A DNA stretch of 64,000 nucleotides from Ampelocalamus luodianensis (GCA_036346255.1 CM070619.1:44271564-44335563); one strand, 5' to 3'; shown: positions 35,047 through 47,448, counted from the first letter of the stretch. The notes: generated by a model from the letters alone, not told the origin. Program-made: numbers and translations.

Positions 35047-36165
35047 CGTACCGCGGGAATAGACTTAGGGTTCTTACCTTTTCCCTAATTCACCCCGACT
35101 GTTCATTGCTTTCTCATCTCCTCCGCCGCCAGTGATACTGTGCATTTTCTTGGAGCTTTCCCAAATCCAACCCTCCCCATCTTTGAGAGAAAATGGCTAG
35201 GGCTGTCTTCGAGTGGGCTGAGTCGGAAATGGATGATGCCAAGATGAAGGCCCTGGTCCCCACCGAGAAAATCCCTGAAGGATTACTCGTGAAGTGGATT
35301 GCGGCGAATGGACAACACTAGCCGTCGGGGGAGGAAGATCAAATTCTGGTTTTCCAGGCATACTGTGAGTGTGGCCTCCGGTTGCCTGCTCATCCCTTCC
35401 TCACCCTCGTGCTCGAGCACTTCGGGGTGGAATTAGTGAACCTAGGTCCTAATTCCATCACAATACTGAGCGTGTTCGTGTATTTGTGCGAGGCTTACCT
35501 GGGGATTCTGTCGGACCTCGAGCTTTTCCAGTATTACTACGGAATGGATCAGCAGGCCGGAATTGCCGGGAGTTGCGGTCTGAAGCTCCACGACGGTAAG
35601 TCGAAGGAGTACATTCAGATGTTCACCTGGTCGTCGTGGCCGGGGTGGAAAAAGAGGTGGTTTTACTGGGAGGTTACCAAGGAAGACAACCTCTCGTTTG
35701 CGGGAAAGCCGCCGAGAGGGCCTCTTCCTGGGATTCAACTCCCGGTAATCTCGATCGGATCGCCCCTTATATTCAAGCCATTAAAGACTTGAAGGCAGAG
35801 GGGCTTACCGGTTGTCACGTGGTGAAGGACTTCATCACGCGCCGCATCAGCCCTTTGAAGGCACGAGTTCCTCCTATGTGGAGGTACTCGGGGAAGGACG
35901 ACCCAACCAGGGATTATAAGGACAGTGAGTAGAAAAACTTACTTTTTTGGCTTTGTCCTTGGTTAACCCCGATTTAGTCTGCTAATCGTGTTGTCTATGT
36001 GTACAGATCTTCCACAGGGGGAGATTGACGCTCACGTCAGTCTCGTCTGCAAAAAGAGCATGTCCAACATAGCAGCTCCTCAAATCCTTGCGGTTTTGAC
36101 CGCAGAAGAGAAAGAGGAGCGCCTAAAGGTAATAAAAAACGACTTTGTCTTTAAGCATTTATTGT

Positions 36166-36355
36166 CGTAAAGCGATTTACGACTAAAGGGTTCGTCGTAG
36201 AAAATCTTACGACTAGGTACTGGTCATAGAAAGACTTACAACCGAACGTAATCGTAGCAGGACTTACGATTACACCATAGTCGTAGAAACACTTACGACT
36301 TGTGAGCTGGTCATACTTACGACCAGTTAGTGACCGTAGAAGAACTTACGACCAC
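36166..36355. repeat. TCGTA/TACGA palindrome cluster in intron 2 of the antisense gene
   Basis: At least six units: TCGTAAAGCGATTTACGA (36166-36183), then TCGTAGAAAATCTTACGA, GTAATCGTAGCAGGACTTAC, TAGTCGTAGAAACACTTACG, GGTCATACTTACGACC and CGTAGAAGAACTTACG. They fill most of the intron 36129-36378. Confidence 0.88.
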
Positions 36356-37798
36356 TTTCTTTTTCTGTTCTTCAACAGAAAGTAGGCATGGAGAACCACC
36401 AAGACAACGAAGAAGTTGATTTGGTGGTCATCAGAGAGACCGCGCAGGTGGAGTCAGCGAAGTCCCCTCCAACCAAGAAACGTCGACTGGTGAAAGTCAG
36501 CGACAAAGGGTGTTCGAGTTCGGCCCCTCCTGCTCCTTTTGCTAAATTTGTCGTAGACTTGACTGCGGTGAAGAAGAAAGCGGAAGAAGAGGCCTTTGCC
36601 CTTAAGCGCAAAGTCCCCAAGGTTAAGATACCCTTCTATTATGACAATAAGTCATTCGCAGTTTCTGCTTCTCATGGCTTCATAAGGCAGCTAGAAAAGG
36701 AGAACTAGAAGAACTTCATGTCTTTTGTGAAGGAAACCGCTGCTCTAGTGGGATCTGAGGCTGAGGGGAGCAGCGTTCTTAGGGTGGTCGAGACTGATCT
36801 CGGCCACCCGGGAAGTCGGGAGCAGGAGACTCCCGTTGTCCCGAGCGAATCTCAACCAGTGATGGTTGAGAAGAAGTCAAAGAAACCTTCCGTCGGGAAG
36901 GTTGCTCCCAAGTTTCGAGTCAGGTCCAGCACGCAGAGGTATGTAAAAAATATAAGTGTAAGAACTGCATTTACTCTTTGTTTTCTACGAGTTGACTTAC
37001 TTCTGCATTTTGTGATCTTAGCCAAATGTCTTCAGCCCCCAGGGATGCTCCTATGGAGAAACCCGCTGTCACCTCTTCAGGTGGCGAGGGTGTGACTGCG
37101 GCAGTAGCTGAAGGTCTAGCTACTATTCCCACGACGGAAGAAGTCGTGGCCGCCGAAATCGCTACGACCACCGTGGTTGTCGAAGTCGCTACGACCACCG
37201 AGGCTGTCGTAGAGACTGAAGCGAAGCCGACAGAGGCCGTGAGGGAAACACTGGAAGTTGGTGGAGGTGGGAGTTCCGACCGCTGCACCGGTAAGGAGGT
37301 TGTCGAGGATCTTCCTTTCGGCCCTCCAAGTGGAGCTCCCGTCACCGAGTCAGAGGAAGAAGAATATTTTAACTTTTGCTCTGATTTCTTTGTCCTCGAT
37401 TATATCGTAGGATCTTTTGCCTACCAATCTCGCAATTGAGTTCCTCACCCCTGCAACATTCCCAATTGCGGGGATGTCTTTGACAATGAACGTCTCGAAG
37501 GGGTCTGATGGAAACAAGTCGAGGAGATGGATGGGCTGAAGGATCCGTCGCGAATAATGTCCATGCTTGCTTGGTCAAACATGAATGTAAGTATTCCTCG
37601 ATACTCACGTATGGTTTTACCCTTGTCTCTTATCGCTTTTTCCCCTGCAGAGAGCCGTAGAGCAAGTTACCACGATTTGTGAGTACAATCGGCAACTTGT
37701 CAAGCTACGACAAGAGAAGGCAGTACTCTGCGAGCAAGCAGAGAGGTGGTGAGTAACCGATTCTCGTAATCGTCTTACAAACTGATTACTTACTCAGT

Positions 37799-37920
37799 AC
37801 TCGTAGAAGATTGCCGTAGAAAACTTACGACTTGGTACTAGCCGAAGAAGAACTTACGACCAGGGGGTAATCGTAGAAAAACTTACGATCATCCATCGGT
37901 CGTAGAAATACTTACGACCG
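37799..37920. repeat. TCGTA/TACGA palindrome cluster in the intron after exon 5
   Basis: Four to five units before the solo LTR, including CCGTAGAAAACTTACG, TAATCGTAGAAAAACTTACG and CGGTCGTAGAAATACTTACG with closing GACCG. This is the same motif as in the LTR arrays. Confidence 0.87.
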
Positions 37921-37936
37921 CTTGTCTGTGTGTTTG

Positions 37937-40900
37937 TGTAACATCCCTATTTTGGCTTGTGTTTCAAATGTAAGAAATTGAGGGGAAATTAAAAATTTTC
38001 TTACATCCTTGTGCTTTTGAACTTTTCTAAAAATTCTTGTAAAAGAATTTTGGAAAATTCAAAACCAAAACCCTCATTTATCAAGTCAACAACCTCCTTG
38101 GTCAAATCTTATGTCAAACCCTTGGTAATAATTTCCCTGGGTTCTAGGGTTGCTTGGTAACACCTCTGAATTATTTCATAATTTTTAGAAATTATTTGAA
38201 ATATTTTAGAGGCAAGTCAAACCTTGGTCAAACCTTTGAATTGGCCTTCTGGAATTTCTTGAGAAAATTCCAGTGCACAAAAATCTTTGGAAATTTTATG
38301 GAAGGTAAATCCTTAAGTCAGAAACCTTCAGTTAAAATTTCATAAATTTTGGAGTTGATTTGATACCTCAATTAAATCCCCAAAATTTCAGATCAAAAAT
38401 CAAATCCTAATTGGTCTACACTGTTCCTCGGGCTCGAGTCACTTGACTCGACCGAGCCAACTAACTATGCACTCGGCTCGCGCGAGCGCACACGCTATGG
38501 GCCGTTGGATCTCCATCGGACGGTCGACGTTTGCCCATCCTTGTGCCGACGAGGTCACGTGTTAACCCTCGGATGGAAATCGGACGGGGGGGCGTCGTCG
38601 TCCTCCTCTCGCTCGCGCGACGCTGCGCCATGGCGGAGCCGGCGTGGCGCGCGCGCCTGTCCCATCCGGCGACCTGCGCGGGTGTCTGCAGCGCGCTTAT
38701 GCCGTCGTGCGGCGCCCGAAAGTCCACCTTCTACCGCTCCCTCGCTCTCTCTGCCGCGCAGCGCAGGGATCGAGCGAGCAACGGTGCCTTCTCGCTCTTC
38801 ACGCTACCAGCCCCCTTGATCCCTCCTTGACCTCCCTTTCACCTTTCCGCAGCTCTTGTGTGCCTTTGTTGCGTGTTTGAGCCCCAAACCCCGAAACCAC
38901 TCGGGCCGCCATTGCCGAGCCGGGCTTCTCGAAGGCGGTACCACGTGGCTCTCCTCTCTTTTTCTTGCTCCTCTGCTCCTACTTACTCCTGAAGCTTAAC
39001 CTCAATTAATTTTGGGTTTATCGTCACGGGAGGCTAATTCGGAGTTCCCAAATCGCCGCGAGCACCTTTCTTCGTCTCCAGCGCCGGTGAGTCCTCCTCC
39101 CTCCGATTCCTTGCTCTGGTAGCATCCTGGAGTCGTTGGAATCCATCTTGATGACGCGGTGTGGTTGGTTTTGCTCAGGCCGTCCGCTCCACGTCATCTT
39201 CCTCTGCTCCGTCGCGGTGCGTCGTCGCCGGAGCTGCTCCGACCTCCTCTGCACCTCCGCGTCCGTCAGGTAGCTCCCTGGTAGCCCCTAGATGCTCGGG
39301 CACCGCTTGAATGGACCGCTGCGGAGCTCTTTGCTGCTTGTCGTCGTTGTCGTCTTTACCGCGCCGCCCCTCGCCGTCGCGCCGCCGCTCGCAGGTGTGG
39401 GTGGTACCAGAGGGTGCGCAATGCTATTGCGCACCCGTAGCTGGCACCCGGTCCCGCCGCCGTGCCTTTGGTCGTCGACGATTTGCCGGCAAAGCCCTCG
39501 GCTGCGTTGTCGGACGCGTTAGCGCCGTGCGCGACGTGGCCCAACGTGCGGCGTCCACTTTCTGATCTGCGGCTGCGATCGTCCGAAAACTGTGCTGGGT
39601 GCTGTGTAACGTGGATTGTGAGCCGTCCATCTCACCATCGACAGTCCACAGCCGCGCGCGCGCGTTTTCAAACGCGTCGGCGTGGTTCAATCTGGACCAT
39701 TGGATCCCAGATCAACGGTCCACCGTCGCTGGCCTCGCGCGGGCGCGAGCGCGCTGTCCAGAGCGCTCTGGGCCGTGTGATGCAAGATCAACGGCCCAGG
39801 TTCGTCCACGTTGTAATGATAATTGTGGTTTTCCCGAGAGTTTTATTTGCAAACTGAAAAAGGTATTAAACTTCAAAAATGCATAGCTAATTCATTTTAA
39901 ATCCATTTAGGTTTAATCAAATTTTGCTAGCTTTAGTTTGAACTAAACTTTAATCTAAAAATGGATAGAAGTTTAGTTCGGCTCCAGAAAACAGATTTTA
40001 AAATTGGTTTAGAAATAGGTTTTACTTGTTATTCTAAAATTGGCAATTAACTTGTAAATTGCATAACTAATTCTCTGAAAATCAATTTTTAGTGAAACCA
40101 ATTTTGTTAGCTTCCTCTAATAATGTACTAAATGAGAAAATTGGTTTTAGGTATGTTACTGTTTTTAACAAGATTTCACATGCAATTTAATTTTGTTCAT
40201 TTTCATGACTTGAAAAATCATAACTCTTTCAATATAACTCCAAATGACCCAAAAATTTACATGTAACCTTATAATACCAGTAGCTAACTACCATAAAAGT
40301 TTCAGCTTCAAAATCACTCTAGAAAATATTTTATGAACAGTATTAATTAAGTGTAGCATTTTGGCCGAAAATGAGTATTTAGATCATATCTTTTTCTCAA
40401 CTAATCCTTTTTAGTTAGTTTGTTCCTAAGGTTAGATAGGACCTTAGACTACCTTGTGTATAAATTTCGTCGCATTTGGATAATTTTTGCTTACTCTTTT
40501 GTTTAAGTGTTGCTCGTCTTATTGGTTGTTCTCGCTTCTTTTTTGCTTTTCGCTTAGGCTTCGACATTTGCGGTAACCCCGAGAACGATCCTCAGCAACC
40601 CCTTGAGCAACAGCAGCCAGGCAAGCAGTTTGATTATTTCCCATTTGATCCTATTACTTTTAAAGTCTAATATTTTGTTTAACCTCTATGTATGCATTGC
40701 TATTTTGATGTTAAATTGGTTAGTTAATCATCTAGTTGCATAATCTGTAGGTAAATGATTACCCTCTACTACCTGAGCCTAGGTTATTTGCTGCGATTAG
40801 AGTTCGTTGGATGAGCTCTTGTCACTTAGTAGATTTTCGAATAAATATTGCTTAGCCATGCCTAGTATCGGTAGTATTGGGCGATCATCGACTTAGTCGG

Positions 40901-42232
40901 TGATCTTGATCACACAAATGCTATTATTATTCCATTATGTCCAACCCTTCTGTTTTACCATTTTGCAAATCAAAAACTGAAAACAAAAATTATATCTTGG
41001 CTTGGGCACAATGGTATGTTGGGTGATCTGTTGGGTGTGATTGGAATGGTGCCTAAGTCCCTAAGGACCGTGTTACTTGTGCCATTGATCCTAGCAATTG
41101 TTGCGTGCTAACCACGCGAGGGGGATATGGAACCTCTCTTGACTAAGTACTCTGGGAGGTGTTAATTATGAGCTGGTCGGTGGGTGTGTTCCTGTGTGTG
41201 TGTGTTTGTGGTGTTTGGAGGGGAGCATTAGCAGACCGGTTAGGCTGTCTAATGTGTCTTTCTCCCGTGGGTTGCGGCTCTTAATTAGCATCGTCCATTG
41301 GAAAGTGTCTTGTTAGACTTAGCCATGCATGCATACCAAAGGAAGTGTGCTAACCGTGGCTGGTGGAAAGGCGGTCTATCGTGTGGGTACATTGGTACAC
41401 CTGCGCAGGTTAAAACTATTCGAATAGCCTCGTCCTAGGTTATGGACACGCTTGGTTATTTCCCGCAAGAACTAGACTACAACATTTTAAAAACTTAAAC
41501 TTGACATGGGTGGTATGAAGGGGTACTTCATGCTATTGTTGTGGTGACTAGGGGTTAGTCACTTCTAGGTTGGTGTTGTCATCTATCTATTGTTATAATT
41601 GTCTCTCTTTATTTGAACAATAAAAGTTAATTGCAAACTTGCTTTGAATCTATTACCTTATTGCAAATGAAAACTTGTTTTCTGCTGAAAATAAGTCCAG
41701 AGCCTCATCCACTTAAATAAAGCTTGCATGTAGTTAATTATAGTTACATTATCTCACACGTCAGTCTTGCAGTACAAAAACAATTTTTGTACTCATCGCT
41801 TGCTTAATATTAATTGTTGCAGAGGAAGAAGGTGAGCCCCAAGGGCCTCACTTTTGTGAGTGTGTTCTTGCGCTGTTTGGGACGATTAGCTTGGCGGTCC
41901 GGTTGGTTGCCTTGTGGGTAAAGGCACACCGATTGGCTTTTGTTTATCGCCATCTTATGGCCATTTTGCTTCATTGTTTAAATTAGTTACTTATGTGTTA
42001 TTTGGCAGTCGGCCTCTCTTTGTAATAACTCTCTTTATATTATCTATGTCTTTCGATTGTTGCTTTTGCTTGGCTCTATGTGTATGAATGGGATTGATGC
42101 ATGATTTTGTAGCAGGTGTGTATATCGCACTGCAGGAAGTATACATATCTCGAGGCTTAGTTTATTTGATTTGTCTTTATTAGGACCAAGTGGATGGTTA
42201 AACAGTACAAGCCGAATAAACCGGGTCCTCAG
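37937..42232 (+). mobile_element. Solo giant LTR, about 4.3 kb, TSD GTTTG
   Basis: It starts TGTAACATCCCTATTTT and ends ACCGGGTCCTCA(G). Direct repeats GTTTG lie at 37932-37936 and 42233-42237. It belongs to the same family as the LARD LTRs (both begin with 'CTTGTGTTTCAAATGTAAGAA' a few bases in) and, by its ACCGGGTCCTCA end, is nearest to 4457-8632. It contains a GC-rich zone (38440-39800), a Gln-rich exon-like piece (40558-40670) and CTATTCGAATAG (41416-41427). It sits within an intron of the antisense gene. Confidence 0.9.
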
Positions 42233-43139
42233 GTTTGTATCTTCCCTTGACCTTTCAGTTTAAGAGTGATTTAAAAGACCTTAGCCGATTCACTCGACTT
42301 TAAGAAAGCCGAGGCGAAAAAGCTAAGGGATAAGGTTGCCGACCTCTGAAGAAGCTTGGAGACTAACTCTGCAACTCAGCAATTGCAGGAAAAATAAGCG
42401 ATGCGTGGAGTTCGACTGATTTTGATCTTGATCTCCGCCTTCTTAACCTCTCATTTTTTTTTGCATAAAAAGAAGTCGAAAATAAGGCCCTTCAGGCCGA
42501 GGTGGGGTCTCTCCGGGTCGAGGTCCAGGAGAAGTCCTCAGTTGTCCATGAGATCTCTCGCATTGCGAAGGAGAAAGACCAAGAAATTGAGAATATAGGT
42601 TCTCAATTAACGGGTAAGTAGGACTTTACCTACTATCAAATCATTTTATCTTCCCATAGAGTCATTTTTATTTTATTAACCCTTACTTCTTTCAGAGCGA
42701 TTGATTGAAATAAAACGACTCCACGAGGCTTCGACTTGTACCCAGGAGGAGATGAAGTCGATGAAGATCAATCTTCAAGACAACATTTCGCTTCTGAACA
42801 ATGTACTTGATGAGCTTCGTGCCGGGAAGGTCGCCCCTCGCGATGGCACGATGGCCGCTCATACGAGTGCCATTAGGGAGCAAGTCGGTACCTTGCAAGA
42901 GTTGGTGTCTACTTCGAAGACCAACCAGAATGATTCGATAAGGGAAGCGGTCAAAGGAGCTGTGAGCTTTGTTTTAGCAAAGCTCAAAGCTCGTGACCCT
43001 AACCTTAACCCTCATTCTGTCGAAGCTGACTTCGACTGCGCCGAATCTGAAGCAGAACGGCTGATCGAGGAGATGCAGTCGATTGGTGAGAAGGTCGCTG
43101 AGGAGATGCAAATAGAGTCTCCTTTATCAGAGTAGTTTG

Positions 43140-44197
43140 TAATAGGAATCTGTAAAGACAAGTCTTTTTTGGTGATGTGCAAATATATGATCCTTTCTTT
43201 TTCCTGCAAATTATCTCGTAGAGTAGTTAGTAACTTGTAAGATAATAAAAAAAGAAAAAATAATCAGACCAGATATGAGCGATTCCTCCTTTATCCTTCT
43301 TTTTCCCTGCGAATCATCTTGTAGAATAGTTAGTAACTCATAAGATGATAACTCGGAAAAACTAAGACTAAGAAATGAAGTCATGTTTATAACTTTTTCC
43401 TAGCCCCTGACTATTTACTTAGTTTATTGGGAATAAACTAAGAAAATGGTAAAGAAAGGGTTTCTGAAAACAAAGAGATTTGTTCGACTTATAGTTCTCG
43501 AGTATTGACTATCTTGCACTAGTCGAAAGAGTGGAAACAGATCGATGCTAGGAAGTTTCCTCTAGTGGGCAGGACCACGTGCAGAGAAAAAAGGCTTCGA
43601 CTAGGTGATGTTACCATCTCCGACTAGATTAATCAAATCAATAACGACAACTTGAGTAAAACAAACATCTAGAGGATCTTAAAAATTCATCCGACTTTTT
43701 TCGTTGTACCTCACAAGGTTGCCCTGGCAGCAAGAGTAGGAAACGGAACGACGCTAGGAAGTTCCTTCTAGTGGGCAGGACCACGTGCAGAAAGGAGAAG
43801 CGTCGACTAGGTGTGTTTCTTCCTCGGCGATTAAAACCAATCAAGTTAATCGGGCGATCGAGCGAATCTCAAAAGTGCACTCTTCTTAGAGTATTTTTCA
43901 AAATGAATAAATAAACTAAGGTGACATGAATTTACTTAAGAATTTTCGACCATGTTTCCGAGCTCAAAAAGTTGTGTACTGGTAGCAATAGTTAAGAACA
44001 AAGTGACACTAGGAAGCTCCTTCCAGCGAGCAGGACCACATGCAGAGAGGAAAGACTTCGACTAGATGTGATGTCCTTTCTCCGACCAGTGTAAAGAGGA
44101 AATGAGCATAAGAATTATGGTCGAAAATGAAAAGCGAAATTCAAAAAGAGACAAAAAAGATAGGGAGAACCTGATACTTTATTGTCGTAGAAGCTTG
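43140..44197 (-). repeat. Non-coding 3' region of the Tat element with diverged repeats
   Basis: Between the antisense gene's stop and the integrase stop there is no gene. Three diverged repeats of about 100 bp have cores at 43547, 43753 and 44008, each with CTAGGAAG(T/C)T, GGCAGGACCAC(G/A)TGCAG and TCGACTAG. A further pair of about 50 bp (about 43195-43245 and 43298-43352) shares CTTTTTCC(C)TGC and TAGTTAGTAACT. Both transcripts would run through this convergent zone. Confidence 0.75.
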
Positions 44198-45348
44198 TTA
44201 CACATAGAATTTGCGTAACTGGTCAATGTTCCAAGAGTTTGAGAGAACGCGGCCGTCTTCCATTGCAAGTCGTACCGATCCTGGACGCGTAACTTCGACC
44301 ACAATATAAGGACCTTCCCACTTGGGGGAAAGTTTGTTCCTATTAGACTGGGATTGGATAAGCCTCAATACCAAGTCACCTACAGCAAGGCTGCGAGGTT
44401 GGACCTTACGATCGTAGTATCTGCGCAGGGCTTGTTGGTAGACTGCTGATCGGATTAAGGCCTGGTCCCTTTTTTCCAAGAGTAGGTTAATGTCGTCCGC
44501 TCGAATTTGTTCTTGAATGGAGTCGTTAAACTTTTCGACTCGTGCTGACCTGATCTTTAGTTCTGGCGGAAGCATGGCTTCGGCACCAAAAACTAGAAAG
44601 AAAGGTGTTTCTCCTGTAGCTCGGCTAGCTGTCGTACGAATTGCCCATAATACTGAAGGTAATTCTTGTACCCAAGCCCCCGAGCGCTTTACAAGCTGAT
44701 CGAAGACTCGGGTCTTGATTCCCTTCATTATCTGGCCATTCGCTCTTTCGACCGCCCCGTTGCTTTGGGGTGGGCAACAGAAGCGTAACATAAACGAGTT
44801 CCCAACTCGTCGCAAAATTCCTGAAATTTTACGCTTGCAAATTGTTTACCATTGTCTGTGATGATTCGACTTGGTACTCCAAATTGAGTTATCACGCATC
44901 TCATCATGAACCGTTTTGCTGCTTTCGTTGTTATCCCAGTCACAGGTTCGGCTTCTATCCATTTTGTAAACATCTCAATAGCCACAAAAAGGAATTCGAA
45001 TCCACCTGGAGCTCTGGGTAACGGTCCTAGGAGATCAAGACCCCAGGTCGCAAAAGGCCAAAATAGAGGAATTGTTTGCAATGCCTGAGCCGGTTGGTGT
45101 ATTTGCCTGCTATGAAACTGGCACTTGACACACTTTTTTACCAACTCCTTGGCATCATAGAGGGCTGTTGGCCAATAAAAATCTTGTCGAAAGGCTTTAC
45201 CGACTAGTGTTCTGTAAGAAGCATGAGGTCCATAGATCCCTCCGTGTATGTCATGAAGGAGTTTTAATCCTTCGCTCTGCGGAATACATCTCATGAGTAC
45301 CCCTTGTGTTCCTCTTTTATAAATGACACCTTCGACCAAAGTATACAT
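44198..45348 (-). pseudogene. Tat-type integrase, one frameshift
   Basis: The N-terminal zinc domain reads HGGIYGPHASYRTL with C73 and C76 in KKCVKCQ. The catalytic residues are D105 in WGLDLLGPLP, D165 in RIITDNGKQF and, after a frameshift near 44770, the Glu in GAVERANGQI. The C-terminal domain reads GETPFFLVFGAEAMLPPE, KLSPKWEGPY and ends SWNIDQLRKFYV with no chromodomain, as in Tat. The only obvious defect is the shift just before the catalytic Glu. Confidence 0.9.
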
Positions 45349-46290
45349 TTTGGCCTTTCGGGATAATCAATCTGCTTCGAGATCGTCGTCGGGTATGGAA
45401 CCCGTCTGAAGATACTTGTAAATGGGCGTCATCCAGGTATCTTCGTACTCTAGAGAGGCTGTTTCCATAGGAGGCGTCTCTAGTTCTTCAACTAAAGACG
45501 GCTTCTGAAGTTGCTCTAAAAACACCCCTTTCGGTACTCGGGATCGGGAGGAAGCCAGACGAGCCAATTGGTCTGCGAGGAAATTATCCTTTCGAGGGAT
45601 AAATTATACCTCAAAGCCCAAAAAGTGTTTTTCTAACTTTCGAACTTCCGATAAGTATTGGGACATGGTTGGATTAGAGCACTAGTACTCTTTTCCAACT
45701 TGATTCACGACTAGTTGAGAGTCTCCTCTCACGAGTAGTCGTCGAGTCGATAGCGCTTTTGCGGCTCGTATACCAGCTAGCAAACCTTCGTATTCAGCCA
45801 CGTTATTAGTGGCCTGAAAGTTTAATTGTATGGCATACTTTAAGGTCTCTCCGGTAGGAGATTCCAGGACCACCTCAGCCCCCGAGCCACTTATAGTAAG
45901 TGACCCGTCAAAGTACATCGTCCACTGGTCGTGAGAATCGTACTGGGGATCCTGAATAGGTTCAGGATTTGTCCATTCGGCGACAAAGTCTACCAAGATC
46001 TGGGATTTTATGGCCGTTCGAGACACGAAATGGATGTCGAACGCCCCAAGTTCGACTAACCATTTTGTCATGCGTCCCGCTGCTTTCCTATTCTGGAGGA
46101 TCGCTCCTAAGGGAAACTCAAACGGCACAGCTAGTTTGTGCGCCTGAAAATAATGATGCAGCTTCCTCGAAGACATGAGGAGGGCATATAAAGTTTTGAA
46201 CACGAGGTAACGCTCCTTGGGTCGTGTAAAACTTCACTAACGTAGTAAAGCGGTCGTTATGCGTTCTCACGTTCTCGACCAATCTGCGCT
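45349..46290 (-). pseudogene. Second (plant-type) RNase H and linker to integrase
   Basis: The frame 46203-45682 ends the retroviral-type RNase H (VELGAFDIHFVSRTAIKSQ) and then shows a second RNase H: WTMYFDGSLT with its Asp, NNVAEYEGLLAGI with its Glu, and LLVRGDSQLVVNQV with its second Asp. A linker (45567-45367) reads WMTPIYKYLQTGSIPDD. A duplicated, archaeal-like RNase H in this place defines the Tat group. Stops occur near 45680 and 45600, and a frame break lies near 46210-46300. Confidence 0.87.
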
Positions 46291-47269
46291 TCATCGCTGT
46301 GGCGTGACGACTAGATAAATTAAGAGCGTTTCTCCTGGTTTCGGGGAAACCAGAACAGGAGCACTCGTAAGATACCTCTTGACTTCCTCGAAGGCTAGGT
46401 TAGCCTCTTCTGACCACTCGAAGCCCTCATGTTTTCTTAGAAGTTTGAAGAAAGGCAGTCCTTTTTCTCCCAGACGTGCGATGAAATGACTTAATGCCGC
46501 CATGCATCCTGTGAGTTTCTGAACTTCTTTTTTCGTGGTCGGGGGGCGCATCTGAGTGATGGCTTTTATCTTTTCAGGATTTGCTTTGATTCCTCGTGTA
46601 GAGACCAAGAATCCAAGCAATTTTCCTGAAGATACCACGAACACACACTTCTCGGGATTAAGCTTCAAGTGGTGTTTTCTGACGTTGTCGAAAGTCTCCT
46701 GTAAGTCTGTGATATGATTGAGCCGTTTGCTGCTTTTTACGACTAGATCATCAACGTAGGCTTCCAAGTTTCGGCCTAGTTGAGGAGCAAAAGACGTTTG
46801 CATCAAACGCTGAAAGGAAGCCCCGACATTTTTTAAGCCGAATGGCATTTTGACATAGCAAAATATTCCAAACAGTGTAATAAATGTGGTCTTCTCTTCA
46901 TCTTCTCGACACATCTTGATCCGTGGTAACGAGTATGCATCTAGAAACTCAACATCTCACATCCTGTAGTAGAGTCAACGGTGATCGATCGAGGTAAAGG
47001 AAATCATCTTTTGGACAAGCTTTATTAAGATCAGTAAAGTCTAAGCACATATGCCATTTGCCGTTCGACTTTCTAACCATTACAGGGTTAGCCAACCACT
47101 CCGGGTGGTTAACTTCTCTTATGAAGCCTGCTTTAAGCAACTTGTCCAATTCTGACCTAATAGCATCTCGTCGATCACGGGAAAATCTCTGTAACTTCTG
47201 TTTTACAGGTACTTTGTCAGGCCGTAAGGCTAGCCTGTGCTCGATCGCTTCCCTAGGGACTCCGGGCAT
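46291..47269 (-). pseudogene. Tat-type reverse transcriptase, frameshifted
   Basis: The first frame (47269-46949) reads REVNHPEWLANPVMVRKSNG and CLDFTDLNKACPKD. A shift near 46940 breaks the FLDAYS catalytic block. The second frame (46914-46291) begins REDEEKTTFITLFG, then MPFGLKNVGASFQRLM, the active-site YVDD (residues 53-56, nt 46758-46747), and FEWSEEANLAFEEVKRYL. RT copies the element RNA; this copy needs at least one correction to read through. Confidence 0.9.
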
Positions 47270-47448
47270 GTCGGATGCTTGCCACGCGAAGACATCTACG
47301 TTTGCCCGAAGGAAAGTGATGAGGGCGTCTTCCTATTTGGGGTCGGAAGAATCCCAATGCGAGCAGATCTTGAGGGCTCCCGCGTCGGAGGAACCTCTTT
47401 GACACAGTCGTTCGGCTTAGGTGCGACTTTAGGCTTTGACTTGCTAGT

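Larger units (their letters stand above)
35193..43135 (+). pseudogene. Antisense multi-exon gene of the Tat element (PF04195-like)
   Basis: On the strand opposite gag-pol. Exon 1 (35193-35924) starts MARAVFEWAESEMDDAKMKA, then FLTLVLEHFGVELVNLGPNS and LCEAYLGI, the 'putative gypsy type transposon' (PF04195-like) block. It has a stop at 35319 and a shift near 35705. Exon 2 is 36007-36128 (EIDAHVSLVCKKS), exon 3 36379-36938 (stop 36706), exon 4 37022 to about 37586 (Thr/Val/Glu-rich), exon 5 37651-37748, then after the solo LTR about 42259-42408 (two stops), 42472-42612 and 42696-43135. The last three encode coiled-coil-like residues. GT/AG borders are canonical and phases join at 35924/36007, 36128/36379 and 36938/37022. 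Such antisense ORFs are known in Tat elements; their role is unclear. Confidence 0.8.
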
